Shown: positions 46,028 to 55,686, counted from the stretch's first letter. The stretch is DNA of 64,000 nucleotides from Labilibaculum sp. (GCF_963664555.1 NZ_OY761461.1:3038001-3102000); one strand, 5' to 3'. Notes: generated by a model from the letters alone, not told the origin. Numbers and translations are program-made.

Positions 46028-46348
46028 GATTTTATTGCCTGCCAAAAGACTGATTACAAAGAATCTTACACAAAGACGTAATTAATATCATAACATCCCT
46101 TGTAAAAACAGGGCTTTTCTTATTCATCAATTTGACGTTCATATTTTCGTCTATTATCAAACCGAACTAGTCCGATTTCAATCAAAATATTCCCGCGATA
46201 TCCAGATTAGAAAAGTAAGTATGACTGACACCTAAAAAATTTCAGTGAAAACGACCTGTTTATTGCATGAATAATTACTCGTGATGGCGAATAAAAGATC
46301 ATTTTTTCGTAAATTCATAATCGAATTAAATGAACAAAACCTACTTCT
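46028..46348. other. Intergenic region upstream of nhaA (321 bp)
   Basis: A second, weaker hairpin (CCCTTGT / ACAGGG followed by CTTTTCTT, about 46096-46120) may back up the terminator above. The rest should hold the nhaA promoter. I see no sodium- or pH-riboswitch that I can recognise and no gene. Confidence 0.5.
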
Positions 46349-47656
46349 ATGATAGATAAATTACTCATCACTCCATTTCAGAAATTTGTTAAAATAGAAA
46401 GCTTTAGTGGAATTCTGCTTTTTATAGCAACTCTGCTTGCATTAATCTGGGCAAACTCACCTCTTTCTCATTTATACGATTCATTATGGCAGTATAAAAT
46501 CGGGATAACAACATCTAATTTCGAACTAAATAAACCAATAATACTTTGGATTAACGATGGCTTAATGGCTGTCTTCTTTTTCCTGATAGGGTTGGAAATT
46601 AAACGCGAACTCTTAATTGGCGAACTCAATACGGTTCGAAAAGCAAGTTTTCCATTTTTCGCTGCTTTAGGCGGGATGCTGGTTCCTGTTGCGATGTTCT
46701 TTTTACTCAATAACAATCAAAGCACATCAAACGCATGGGGAGTTCCTATGGCAACCGATATTGCATTCTCTCTCGCCATCCTTAAACTTCTTGGAAAAAG
46801 AATTCCTTTGGGTTTAAAAGTGTTTCTAACCGCTTTTGCCATTGTCGATGATCTGATTGCTGTATTGGTAATTGCAATTTTTTACAGTGGAGATATCCAA
46901 TGGATTTTGTTAGGATATGCGGTAATTCCTCTTGCAATTCTAATCTTTCTGGCATACCGGAAAATCTATTTTCCCTATTTCGTTTTTATTATTGGTATAC
47001 TCGTTTGGTATCTGTTTTTAAAATCAGGCATTCATCCGACAGTTGCAGGTGTAATAATGGCATTTACCATTCCCATCAGGCAAAAAATTGATATCAAGAC
47101 CTATTCCCGCAAATTAATGGGCATTGCCAAGGATATTGAAGAAACATGTGAAAAACCAATCCTCTCTGATCATCAGATTGAACAAATCGATAATTTGGAA
47201 GATTGGACCAGTCAGGTGCAGTCCCCCTTACAACATTTAGAACACAAACTGCACAACTGGGTTGCCTATTTTATTATGCCGGTATTTGCATTATCAAATG
47301 CAGGAATCAAGTTTGGTACAGATATAAATATGGAACTGCCTTTGGTAATTAACATCGCCCTTTGTTTAATCATTGGAAACAGTGTTGGTGTATCCTTAAT
47401 ATCCTTAATCGGTATTAAACTGAAGTTGGCCGAATTGCCTAAAGGAGTTAAAGCCATTCAGGTAGTAGGAATATCCTTTCTGGCTGGGATAGGATTTACA
47501 ATGGCAATATTTATTGCTAATCTGGCTTTTATCAGCAATCCTGAATTTATCGATTCGGCTAAAATTGGTATCTTGATCGGCTCATTTATCTCGGGAATAA
47601 TTGGCTATTTGGTTCTAAGAGTTGGGAGTAAATCAAATGTAACACAACATGGATAA
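46349..47656 (+). CDS. nhaA: Na+/H+ antiporter NhaA
   Basis: Inner-membrane antiporter that expels Na+ in exchange for H+, 435 residues. The ion-binding aspartates are visible: the pair Asp167-Asp168 (AFAIVDDLIAVLVI), equivalent to Asp163/Asp164 of E. coli NhaA, and Asp137 in ATDIAFSLAILKLLG, equivalent to Asp133. About 11-12 hydrophobic helices are present. Family signature regions include FFFLIGLEIKRELLIGEL and LAGIGFTMAIFIANLAF. The cytoplasmic loop at about 250-290 is longer than in E. coli. Monocistronic by its isolated position; a sodium exporter suits a marine host. Confidence 0.97.
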   Translation: MIDKLLITPFQKFVKIESFSGILLFIATLLALIWANSPLSHLYDSLWQYKIGITTSNFELNKPIILWINDGLMAVFFFLIGLEIKRELLIGELNTVRKASFPFFAALGGMLVPVAMFFLLNNNQSTSNAWGVPMATDIAFSLAILKLLGKRIPLGLKVFLTAFAIVDDLIAVLVIAIFYSGDIQWILLGYAVIPLAILIFLAYRKIYFPYFVFIIGILVWYLFLKSGIHPTVAGVIMAFTIPIRQKIDIKTYSRKLMGIAKDIEETCEKPILSDHQIEQIDNLEDWTSQVQSPLQHLEHKLHNWVAYFIMPVFALSNAGIKFGTDINMELPLVINIALCLIIGNSVGVSLISLIGIKLKLAELPKGVKAIQVVGISFLAGIGFTMAIFIANLAFISNPEFIDSAKIGILIGSFISGIIGYLVLRVGSKSNVTQHG

Positions 47657-48120
47657 TAACGATTCTTTACTTCGTAAGTCAACAATAAGTAATACTGACA
47701 AAACAAGATTGTAGTTTAGGAAATCTATTCTCAGATATAAGAATAAATTTTGTGTTTTTTTTAATACATACAGGTGAAAATAAAATTGAATAATCGGAAA
47801 TAATACTCTTTAATCAGATAAACTGGTACAATAGTTTATCTGATTAAAAATTCCCAGCCTCAGATTATGAATAATTTACCTCTTCAACCAATAAATTCTA
47901 AACGTCCGGTTACTAAATCAGCTTTATCAAACAAAGTTTGGCTTTTCCATTTTTATCCTTCTATTTACAGTCGTGAATTATTTATTTTTACAGGTTAATG
48001 CTTATCCTATGGCTTAACTATTTCGTAATCATTTGATAACAAGTTCATGATAAAGCCGTACAACGATTGATAAAACCGTTCAATTTTAATTGAAATAATT
48101 TGCCCATTTAAGTTCAAAAA
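47657..48120. other. Intergenic region with one hairpin (464 bp)
   Basis: Contains a perfect 12-bp palindrome, AATCAGATAAAC (47812-47823) with GTTTATCTGATT (47834-47845), about 155 bp after nhaA; it is flanked by A rather than T on the plus strand, so its role is unclear. Nothing else with coding character. Confidence 0.5.
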
Positions 48121-50238
48121 ATGAAATATTTTTCTTTATATATACTCCTTTTTCTTTCTGTGTTATCTGGTTTTGGACAAGCTAAAATTGATAGTCTGGA
48201 ACGAATATTAAAAACATCTGAAAAAAAAGAAAAAGCCCACATTTACTACCTTCTGGCAAAAGAAGTATTCTATAAAGACGTTCAACAGCTAACATACTAT
48301 TCAAAAAAAGCTGACTCAATAGCTTACCGATTTCAAATTGATAGTATCAGGGTGAATGCTCTCAATTTTTTATCCTATGCATCAATACATTCCGGAAAAC
48401 TTGATGATGCGATTGGCTACAACAAAAAGGCATTAAAATTAGCAAAAAGTAATACACTTAAGAAAGAATGCATTTCATCAAAATATTTTAAGGGATACTA
48501 TTTATATGCTATAGGGCAAACAGACAGTTCTCTTCTGTATCTGCAAAACGCATATCAAGAAGCAATAATTGCCAAATATCCAGAATTAAAGCTTCGCTGT
48601 TTAAATACCATTGCAGCTAATTATCTAAATCAGGGTAAATATAAAAATGCTTTGGAAAATTTCACGTTGGCTTACCATATAGCAGACAGTTTGCAACTTA
48701 AGAATATATTAACAAATCTGTCGCTAAATATAGGAACAACTTTACTTTATAACGAGGAACTTGAAAAAGCAATTAATTATTTCGAAAAGGTAATTGCAGC
48801 ATCAAATCCCAACGATGTAACTCTTGCTTATGCAACTGCTTTTAATAATTTGGGTGCCTGTTACAGCCGAATGGCAGATCACGAAAAAGCTTTAGTGTAT
48901 TTTAACGAAGCTTTACCTGCCTACGAAAAATTAAACAATAAGCTCCAAATTGCCCAAGTTTATGCAAATTTGGGACAATCCAGTTATTTGCTAAACAAAA
49001 CAGAAGAGGCAACAGGCTATTTGCATAATGCAATAAAACTTAATAGGGAAAGTAAGTCAACAAATCAACTAATTGTAAATCTTATTCTTCTTGGACAACT
49101 TCAAACCATGAAACAAGAATACCTTCAGGCAAAATGCAGTTTGGAAGAAGCCGAAGATCTTATAAAAAGTCACAATATCAATTATAACAAATCTGATTTG
49201 TATAAAATATACAGCTATTACTTCTCTCAAACCAATCAACTTAAAAAAGCTTTAGATTGCAAACAAAAAGAATTGAATCTAAGAGACAGTACCTTTAACA
49301 GAACGCGGCAACAGCAAATTTCGGAACTACAAACTAAATTTGAAACAAAGTTGAAAGAGAATGAAAACGAAAATCTTCGAAAAGATCTTGCTCTAACCCA
49401 ATTGAATACAGAAAAACAAAACCAAATCCAGAATTTTTTAATTATTGTTGCCTTTTTGGTAATTATTCTTGTACTAATTTTGTTGAATAGAGCGCGATTA
49501 AAAAAAATATCTCATGAGATAATTGAAAAACAGAAATTGGAACTCGAAATTGCGAACAGTACGAAAGATAAATTTTTCTCAATTATAGCACATGACTTAA
49601 GGTCACCCTTTAGTGCTTTAGTTGGTTTGTGCGAGCTCTTGTCTGAATTATACGACGAATTGAGTGATGATGACCGAAAAATATATATTCATGATTTACA
49701 TGAAGCTTCCAAGAACACTTTTAGTTTGCTGGAAAATTTATTGACATGGTCGAGAATTCAACAAGGAAATATTAAAATCGAAAAAAAGGTACTGAATATC
49801 TCAAACTTGATTCAAAATAGTATTCTTCCACATCAAGCTACAGCCAAACTTAAAAAAATCTCAATTACTAATTTAGTTCCTGCCCAGTCCAACGTTCTAA
49901 TTGATAAAAACTCAATAGAAACAGTCATTATGAACTTAATTAACAATGCTCTCAAGTTCACGAATGAAGGAGGCACAATAAACATCTCTTCAAAAGAAAA
50001 AGGCAATAAGCTGATTATTTCTATTGCAGATTCAGGGGTTGGTATGACAAAACAACAAATTGATAAGCTCTTTAAAATAGATGAAAATAAATCAACATCC
50101 GGCACGAGCAAAGAAACTGGAACAGGATTAGGTTTAATTCTTTGTAAAGAATTTATTGAACTTAACAATGGGGAAATTTGGGTGGAAAGCGAACAAGGGA
50201 AAGGTTCAATTTTCTCGTTCTCTATAGAAAGATCCTGA
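48121..50238 (+). CDS. TPR-containing membrane sensor histidine kinase
   Basis: 705 residues. A signal sequence (MKYFSLYILLFLSVLSGFGQ) is followed by a periplasmic region of about 400 residues with tetratricopeptide repeats (YLNQGKYKNALENFTLAYHI, NNLGACYSRMADHEKALVYF). A coiled coil, one membrane segment (439-456) and a cytoplasmic kinase follow: HisKA with His491 in FFSIIAHDLRSPFSALVG, and HATPase_c with NALKFTNEGGTINIS, DSGVGM and GTGLGLILCKEF. It lacks receiver and DNA-binding domains, and no response regulator is adjacent, so the partner must be elsewhere. Signal unknown. Confidence 0.94.
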   Translation: MKYFSLYILLFLSVLSGFGQAKIDSLERILKTSEKKEKAHIYYLLAKEVFYKDVQQLTYYSKKADSIAYRFQIDSIRVNALNFLSYASIHSGKLDDAIGYNKKALKLAKSNTLKKECISSKYFKGYYLYAIGQTDSSLLYLQNAYQEAIIAKYPELKLRCLNTIAANYLNQGKYKNALENFTLAYHIADSLQLKNILTNLSLNIGTTLLYNEELEKAINYFEKVIAASNPNDVTLAYATAFNNLGACYSRMADHEKALVYFNEALPAYEKLNNKLQIAQVYANLGQSSYLLNKTEEATGYLHNAIKLNRESKSTNQLIVNLILLGQLQTMKQEYLQAKCSLEEAEDLIKSHNINYNKSDLYKIYSYYFSQTNQLKKALDCKQKELNLRDSTFNRTRQQQISELQTKFETKLKENENENLRKDLALTQLNTEKQNQIQNFLIIVAFLVIILVLILLNRARLKKISHEIIEKQKLELEIANSTKDKFFSIIAHDLRSPFSALVGLCELLSELYDELSDDDRKIYIHDLHEASKNTFSLLENLLTWSRIQQGNIKIEKKVLNISNLIQNSILPHQATAKLKKISITNLVPAQSNVLIDKNSIETVIMNLINNALKFTNEGGTINISSKEKGNKLIISIADSGVGMTKQQIDKLFKIDENKSTSGTSKETGTGLGLILCKEFIELNNGEIWVESEQGKGSIFSFSIERS

Positions 50239-50470
50239 CAACAAAAACCTTAACACTTTCGAAAAAAAGCATAAGAAAACTATTCGTCAACGGAAAAACA
50301 AGTTTGGCAATATAGTTCATCTCAATAAATCTAAGATATTAAAACGAATTTATTTTTTTTACTGCATGTGCCAATCCCCCTTTCTTTCAGCCTGAATAAT
50401 CAAAGAGTTTGATAGTAAAATCTCATATTTTTCGAGTAATTTAGGTGTTCTTATAAATAAAACCACACAT

Positions 50471-50893
50471 ATGGAACCTATATTATTAAAAAACACAATC
50501 TGCGCTGAAGATATCGACCATTTGATTCTGAAAGGTGTACATGATATGGATATAAATCAGGATAAAAGAGATGAAATAGAATCGGAATCTAAAAAACTAT
50601 CCTGGAATTTTGTAAAAATAGTAGATTACCATATGCATAATGGTGAAAATCCTGACGCTTCCTATGCCTTTCAAATCGCAGTTAATTTCAATAATTTCAC
50701 AGAACAATACCGACAGGTATTTGTAGAAAATTACAAAAAGAATGTATTGCTTGGTTTTGGCATAAGTGCAATTTGGATGAGTATTTTAAATGGGCTGGAT
50801 GCAGAGAGTGGAATTATGCCCAATCACCCGTTCAAACGAGAAATTGCAACCTGCCTGCGAACAATTAGTGAAATTTTAGACAACAAAGGATAA
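50471..50893 (+). CDS. Hypothetical protein
   Basis: Not recognised. 140 residues, no signal peptide or membrane helix, mixed alpha pattern, moderately acidic. The start MEPILLKNTICAEDIDHLIL is preceded by an AT-rich gap of 232 bp, and the gene stands alone between the histidine kinase and the convergent ior genes. Codon use resembles its neighbours, which supports it as a real gene. No function is suggested by context. Confidence 0.7.
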   Translation: MEPILLKNTICAEDIDHLILKGVHDMDINQDKRDEIESESKKLSWNFVKIVDYHMHNGENPDASYAFQIAVNFNNFTEQYRQVFVENYKKNVLLGFGISAIWMSILNGLDAESGIMPNHPFKREIATCLRTISEILDNKG

Positions 50894-51008
50894 AAACAAG
50901 TGTAAAGGCAAAGAATAAGACGAAAATGATGGCACACTTTAATAGGGTAACTGACTCAAACCTCACAAATTTCCAGTTTAGTCATTGTTGATTTCCTTGT
51001 CACAAATT

Positions 51009-51050
51009 ATAAAAAATCCCCGTAAGGAAATAATTCCAAACGGGGATTTT
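51009..51050 (-). terminator. Intrinsic terminator of the ior operon
   Basis: Stem AAAATCCCCGT (51013-51023) with ACGGGGATTTT (51040-51050), enclosing an inner GGAA/TTCC stem, followed by a T run on the minus strand. It lies 24 bp after the iorB stop codon. Confidence 0.88.
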
Positions 51051-51073
51051 GAGTTATAATAATTGAGTTTTGA

Positions 51074-51658
51074 CTATTTGTTTTCCTGTGAGAACTTACG
51101 CCCTGCATGAAGAGCCTTAATATTCATATCTACCACTTCTTCCCCTTTTCTTGCGAAAATTTTACGAATACCTTCCTCCAAATATTCGAATGGAACATCG
51201 ATAAACGGAGATGCAGCACCCAACATTACAAAGTTAAACGCACGCGCAGAACCAACTTCTTCTTTCGCTATTCTATCCGCGTCAATCAATACATAATTAG
51301 GCAAGGCTTTAATGGTTGCTTCCAATTTTTCCTGCTCAGGATAATCAGTAATATTGATAAAAGGAGTTGAATTAGTTACCACATAGCCACCTTTTTTCAA
51401 GTAAGGAAGGTAACGCAATGCTTCCATTGGCTCAACTGATAAAATGATATCAGCACCACCTTTAGGAATTAAATCGGAATAAATAGGCTTATCCGAAATT
51501 CTCATGAATGACTGAACATCACCTCCACGCTGACTCATACCATGAGTTTCAGCTTGTTTCATATATAAATCGTTGTCTAGTGCAGCAGAACCTAAAGCAG
51601 CGGCAATGGATAAAATCCCTTGACCACCAACACCTGCTATAACCATATCTGTTTTCAT
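51074..51658 (-). CDS. iorB: Indolepyruvate ferredoxin oxidoreductase subunit beta
   Basis: Gamma-type subunit of the 2-oxoacid oxidoreductase that oxidises aryl pyruvates (from aromatic amino acids) to aryl-acetyl-CoA, passing electrons to ferredoxin. 194 residues, the usual length. It begins with MKTDMVIAGVGGQGILSIAA, the conserved glycine-rich motif, and contains QAETHGMSQRGGDVQSFMRI, typical of the family. It follows iorA by 127 bp on the same strand and is followed by a strong terminator. Confidence 0.95.
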   Translation of the reverse strand: MKTDMVIAGVGGQGILSIAAALGSAALDNDLYMKQAETHGMSQRGGDVQSFMRISDKPIYSDLIPKGGADIILSVEPMEALRYLPYLKKGGYVVTNSTPFINITDYPEQEKLEATIKALPNYVLIDADRIAKEEVGSARAFNFVMLGAASPFIDVPFEYLEEGIRKIFARKGEEVVDMNIKALHAGRKFSQENK

Positions 51659-51785
51659 CTGTTTGTAATTTTTTGATTAAGGTCAGATGGAACTTACCAT
51701 CGATCAAATAATTATTTTTGTGTATTTTAATAATTAGTTAATCATGGCCGTTTCATCTGTTTACTTTTTTCAGGTTAATATTTAA

Positions 51786-53411
51786 TTAAGCTTTAGCCGC
51801 TGTTTTTGCCATACTTGCTTTCTTTATTTTTTGATCTCTAACATTCTTCTGTACACATACTCTGCGTGGAATAATTACAGAAACCCCTTTGTATTCAAAC
51901 TCCTTACGGAAGATTTCCTTAATCTCATCATGTTTCTTAGGCACAGGAAGTAATACATGAATGTGCTCCTTCTCTACTCCTAAACCTTCGCAAATTGCTT
52001 CCAACTTGCCTTTAGCAGATGATTTCTGACCACCTGTCATTGAGATCGATTCATTATCAGAAATAATTACTGTAATTGGAGTCCTTTCATTAACAGCATC
52101 CAATAAACCAGTCATTCCCGAGTGCGTAAAAGTTGAATCACCAATAACGGCTACCGAAGGAATTAAACCAGCGTCAGCAGCACCTTTTGCCATAGTAATT
52201 GATGCTCCCATATCCACACAAGAGTTAATGGCATTAAAAGGAGGCAAAGCACCCAAAGTATAACAACCTATATCAGCAAACACACGACCTTCGCCATATT
52301 CTGCAATCACCTCATTCAACGCCTTGTACACATCAATATGACTGCATCCAACACACAATGCCGGCGGACGGGCAGCTACAATATCTGGTATTTCAAGACT
52401 TTCTTCAATTTTAAATCCAAGAGCTCTGCCAACCATATCCGGAGTTAACTCACCATCACGGGACAGAGTTCCATCCAAACGGCCAATAACAGCTTCTTTT
52501 TCCAAATATCCTTTCAGGATTTCCTCAATCACAGGATAACCTTCTTCCAAAACCAATACTTTACCGCACTCGCCGGTGATCTTTTTGATCATTGTGCGTG
52601 GAATTGGGTACTGGCTGATCTTAACAACAGGATATGGACAATCTCCATCAGGATAATTTTCCATTAAGTAATTATATCCTAAACCACAAGCAATGATCCC
52701 CATTGACTTATCAGCAGCATCGGAATATGTATTATAAGCTGAATCTTCTGATGCGGCTTCGAATTTCTCCTGATTGCTTAACAATTTCTTATAACGCTTA
52801 CGCGCGATAGCTGGAAGTAATACGAATTGAACCTTATCTTCAGGAAGTTTCAACTCATTTTGTACCATTACCTCAGCAGATCTTGCAACACCAGCACGGG
52901 AATGAGCCAAACGAGTCGTAATTCTCATTAAAACAGGAATCTCAAAAGCTTCTGACAATTCGAACCCGAAACGAGCCATATCGTATGCTTCCTGTTGGTT
53001 TGACGGCTCTAAAACCGGCATCATGGCAAACTTACCGTATACTCGGGAATCCTGCTCATTTTGAGAAGAGTGCATAGATGGATCATCTGCAACTACGATC
53101 AACATTCCTCCGTTTGCTCCTGTAATGGCAGCATTCATAAAACAATCAGCAGCTACGTTCAATCCAACGTGCTTCATACAAACCATTGCTCTTTTTCCTG
53201 CATATGACATACCAAGAGCTGATTCCATGGCTGTTTTCTCATTCGCAGCCCAATCGCTGTGAATGTTTAATTCTTTTGCTTGTTTCGAATGTTGTATGTA
53301 TTCGGTAATTTCAGTAGACGGAGTTCCCGGGTACGCGTAAACTCCGGACATTCCACCATCAATTGCTCCTTGAGCAATGGCTTCAACGCCTAATAATAAA
53401 GACTTTTGCAT
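51786..53411 (-). CDS. iorA: Indolepyruvate ferredoxin oxidoreductase subunit alpha, short form without ferredoxin domain
   Basis: Thiamine-pyrophosphate-dependent catalytic subunit, 541 residues. The N-terminal pyrimidine-binding region shows GGMSGVYAYPGTPSTEITEY. The C-terminal TPP site shows PPALCVGCSHIDVYKALNEV and GDSTFTHSGMTGLLDAVNE with NESISMTGGQ. Classical archaeal IorA carries a further C-terminal domain with two [4Fe-4S] clusters; here the protein ends soon after IIPRRVCVQKN with a Lys/Ala tail, so that electron relay is absent. Electrons must pass to an external carrier. It forms an operon with iorB. It probably works in aromatic amino-acid breakdown or synthesis. Confidence 0.93.
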   Translation of the reverse strand: MQKSLLLGVEAIAQGAIDGGMSGVYAYPGTPSTEITEYIQHSKQAKELNIHSDWAANEKTAMESALGMSYAGKRAMVCMKHVGLNVAADCFMNAAITGANGGMLIVVADDPSMHSSQNEQDSRVYGKFAMMPVLEPSNQQEAYDMARFGFELSEAFEIPVLMRITTRLAHSRAGVARSAEVMVQNELKLPEDKVQFVLLPAIARKRYKKLLSNQEKFEAASEDSAYNTYSDAADKSMGIIACGLGYNYLMENYPDGDCPYPVVKISQYPIPRTMIKKITGECGKVLVLEEGYPVIEEILKGYLEKEAVIGRLDGTLSRDGELTPDMVGRALGFKIEESLEIPDIVAARPPALCVGCSHIDVYKALNEVIAEYGEGRVFADIGCYTLGALPPFNAINSCVDMGASITMAKGAADAGLIPSVAVIGDSTFTHSGMTGLLDAVNERTPITVIISDNESISMTGGQKSSAKGKLEAICEGLGVEKEHIHVLLPVPKKHDEIKEIFRKEFEYKGVSVIIPRRVCVQKNVRDQKIKKASMAKTAAKA

Positions 53412-53487
53412 GTTGTATTTGTTTAACTATTTTGATTAATCTATAAGTTACAACACTTAGAAAAAAAAAGTGCCTGATTATAAAATT

Positions 53488-53509
53488 ATTGATGTACTAA
53501 AACATCAAT
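53488..53509. promoter_or_regulatory. Candidate operator upstream of iorA (8-bp inverted repeat)
   Basis: ATTGATGT (53488-53495) and ACATCAAT (53502-53509) with a 6-bp spacer, 77-98 bp upstream of the iorA start codon. Perfect arms suit a dimeric regulator. Confidence 0.45.
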
Positions 53510-53665
53510 TACATTTACTCAAAAAATAGAATAGAAAATTGATCACAAGGATCGAGGTAGGGAATGGATTTTATAGTCCGCCAAACATTTCAAGGTAACT
53601 TACCAAGTAGGCGCAAACGTAAAAATAAATTTCAAGAAAATCCATATTTTTGCTTGTGAATTGGA

Positions 53666-53688
53666 ATTAAAACAAGTCTTGTTTTAAT
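53666..53688. promoter_or_regulatory. Perfect 23-bp palindrome upstream of iorA
   Basis: Arms ATTAAAACAAG (53666-53676) and CTTGTTTTAAT (53678-53688) around a single T. It lies 255 bp upstream of iorA and about 170 bp downstream of the fetB-like stop. No T run follows on either strand, so it is not a typical terminator; an operator is more likely. Confidence 0.45.
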
Positions 53689-53859
53689 ATTCGGTACTAA
53701 AATACCAATATTTGGTTTAAAATCAACAAAAGAGAAACCAAAGCAGGAAGTTTAGAATTAGTTCAAATAACGAAAACGGTTGCGTAAAAATAAACTACAA
53801 AGTTTTTATATTGATATTCAACAAAATAACAAAAACTTCTTATAAACTGGCAAGGGATA

Positions 53860-54651
53860 CTATTTCTTAAATAAATTGGCTTTAATTCGTCCAAAAGAGT
53901 CGAATGCAAAACGATTTGCCAGAAGAATACTAAGCATTAGATTTAAAGAGCAACCAACAAATATGGCGAGCATAATTAATATCTGATATTTTATGGCGAC
54001 CATAGGAGAACTTCCACCTAAAATCTGTCCTGTCATCATCCCGGGTAAGGAGATTAAACCAATTACAGACATGGTAGCTATTAATGGATTTAAACCACTT
54101 TTTATGGCCGAGCGGATAAATGGTGCCAGTGAATTCTTTCTGCTATTTCCGTTCACCAAAAGAAAATAATACAAATCCTGTTCCTTAGTTAACCTGCCAA
54201 AATAATTGCTGATACCAACAATGTTATGATTTAAAGCATTTCCCAACACCATTCCTGATATAGGAATAAAGTAACGGGCATCAAAAACATAGTCGAGATG
54301 AATAACAAAACCTAGAAAGAAAGCATCCAAAATTAGAATACTTATAAATCCTGAAATTGCAAACGGAAGGATGAAAAACCGGTAGGTAAGCCCTGCCCTC
54401 TTAATTGTAGTAAAAGTACCAACCAAAATCATTACACAAACCCAAATTACATTTACCCAGGCATTGTTCCATGCAAAAATATATTCCAGATAAAAGGCGA
54501 CCAAAGAAAGTTGCATCACCATCCGAATTAAAGCAATAACAGTTTCTTTAACAATTTTTACTTTAAAATAGATGAAGCCTGCAATGGGAATAACCATGAG
54601 CAAAAATCCCAAGGCCAAACTCCCTATTCCTATGTCAACGATTTCTTTCAT
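53860..54651 (-). CDS. fetB: ABC transporter permease, FetB/UPF0014 family
   Basis: Inner-membrane permease of the putative iron-export ABC system, 263 residues with about seven hydrophobic helices. Family motifs: ISGMVLGNALNHNIVGISNY, then RSAIKSGLNPLIATMSVIGL and SLPGMMTGQILGGSSPMVAI. It follows the ATPase gene by 102 bp on the same strand, the usual two-gene layout. The role in iron export is known for the E. coli homologues and is inferred here from family membership. Confidence 0.93.
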   Translation of the reverse strand: MKEIVDIGIGSLALGFLLMVIPIAGFIYFKVKIVKETVIALIRMVMQLSLVAFYLEYIFAWNNAWVNVIWVCVMILVGTFTTIKRAGLTYRFFILPFAISGFISILILDAFFLGFVIHLDYVFDARYFIPISGMVLGNALNHNIVGISNYFGRLTKEQDLYYFLLVNGNSRKNSLAPFIRSAIKSGLNPLIATMSVIGLISLPGMMTGQILGGSSPMVAIKYQILIMLAIFVGCSLNLMLSILLANRFAFDSFGRIKANLFKK

Positions 54652-54757
54652 ATGATTATAATTTTAAACTTTTGCCATATGATCCCAAATGCTTTCGGAA
54701 TTACCATGCAGGAATAATCATCTCCCTGTGTGTCAAAATATCTTTGGCATGGACGTT

Positions 54758-55354
54758 TCATAACTCAATTGTTCTGTTGCAATAGTCAATCCATTTCTTG
54801 TTATGGGAAGTTGAAACTATTGTTTTGTCAGGCAAGGAATTCAATGTAGCAAAGAGAAGATCGATGGAATGATCATCAAGAGCAGAAACTGGTTCATCCA
54901 GAAGGATTATTGGCTTATCAAGACCTAAGCATGCAGCCAAAACAATTCTTTGCTTTTGTCCTCCGCTTATTTCAGCAAAACTTTTATCAAATCCACATTC
55001 CCTAACTCCCAACTGATCCTGAAATTGTTGAAATCTTTCTACTTGTTCTGCATTCATTTGAAGTAAATCAGATAGCTCATTGGCTGAATCAACCGGTAAA
55101 TTACTATTTTGCGGCAACCAGATCATTTTGTTTCGAATCGCTGCAATCGTATCGCTATTCAACTCTAAACCGTCAATTTGAATATTCCCGGATTGTGGTG
55201 TAATAAATCCCATTAATACTTTTAATAATGAAGATTTGCCCTTACCTGATGGTCCGCTAAAACATATTGACTCACCTGCAAAAACCTCGAAACTAAGATC
55301 TTTGCATATGAGTTGACCAGGAAAACTTAAATTAATCTTTTCACATTTTATCAT
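54758..55354 (-). CDS. fetA: ABC transporter ATP-binding protein, FetA-like
   Basis: ATPase partner of the permease at 53860, 198 residues from the ATG at 55354 (a GTG two codons upstream is less likely). Walker A is GPSGKGKS, the signature is ISGGQKQRIVLAACLGLDKP, Walker B is PIILLDEPVSALDD, and the switch histidine lies in TIVSTSHNKKW. The protein is short, as usual for this family. It is divergent from the sulfur fusion gene at 55687 across 326 bp rich in palindromes, so the two may share control. Confidence 0.92.
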   Translation of the reverse strand: MIKCEKINLSFPGQLICKDLSFEVFAGESICFSGPSGKGKSSLLKVLMGFITPQSGNIQIDGLELNSDTIAAIRNKMIWLPQNSNLPVDSANELSDLLQMNAEQVERFQQFQDQLGVRECGFDKSFAEISGGQKQRIVLAACLGLDKPIILLDEPVSALDDHSIDLLFATLNSLPDKTIVSTSHNKKWIDYCNRTIEL

Positions 55355-55537
55355 GTTCACCTTCTATACTATAAAGAAAATAATATTATCTCAATTGTTG
55401 TCAATGCGAATCATATTTCTTTAGCAGAGATGAATAATGCCTAACAAATCAAACCCTATAATGGGAATATTCTCATTTAATGATTTTTAACACTACCGAA
55501 AATAAACCGCTATCCACTCTACAACAACATCTTAACA

Positions 55538-55591
55538 CAATGCAATCGATTTAACATGCTGAGCAACATGTTAAAATTACGCATTGCATTG
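55538..55591. promoter_or_regulatory. Nested 54-bp palindrome, candidate operator
   Basis: Outer arms CAATGCAAT (55538-55546) and ATTGCATTG (55583-55591) surround inner arms TTTAACATG (55550-55558) and CATGTTAAA (55567-55575), with nearly the same centre. All four arms are perfect 9-mers. It looks like a binding site for two dimers or a cruciform. Confidence 0.5.
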
Positions 55592-55624
55592 GTGCTAAAT
55601 TTTACTGAAAGATTACTTTTGCAT

Positions 55625-55646
55625 TGTAGATATGTGGATATCTACA
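55625..55646. promoter_or_regulatory. Candidate operator of the sulfur fusion gene
   Basis: Perfect inverted repeat TGTAGATAT (55625-55633) and ATATCTACA (55638-55646) with a 4-bp spacer, ending 40 bp before the ATG at 55687. The position overlaps or follows the expected promoter, which suits a repressor, perhaps of the ArsR type used for sulfur sensing (inference). Confidence 0.5.
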
Positions 55647-55686
55647 TATAATAATTGCAACAAAATAACTTTTAGAATATATAACA

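Larger units (their letters stand above)
53412..53859. other. Intergenic region upstream of iorA (448 bp) with dyad sites
   Basis: Lies between the iorA start and the fetB-like stop, so all control of ior genes should be here. Two clear dyads are listed separately. Beyond them it is AT-rich with no gene. Confidence 0.55.
55361..55686. other. Divergent intergenic region with nested palindromes (326 bp)
   Basis: Serves both the fetA-like gene and the sulfur fusion gene. Two palindromic sites are listed separately; no gene or RNA is visible. Confidence 0.6.

Noticed and set aside
46028..46348. Ion-sensing riboswitch upstream of nhaA
   Set aside because: Only short hairpins are visible, none with a recognised aptamer pattern.
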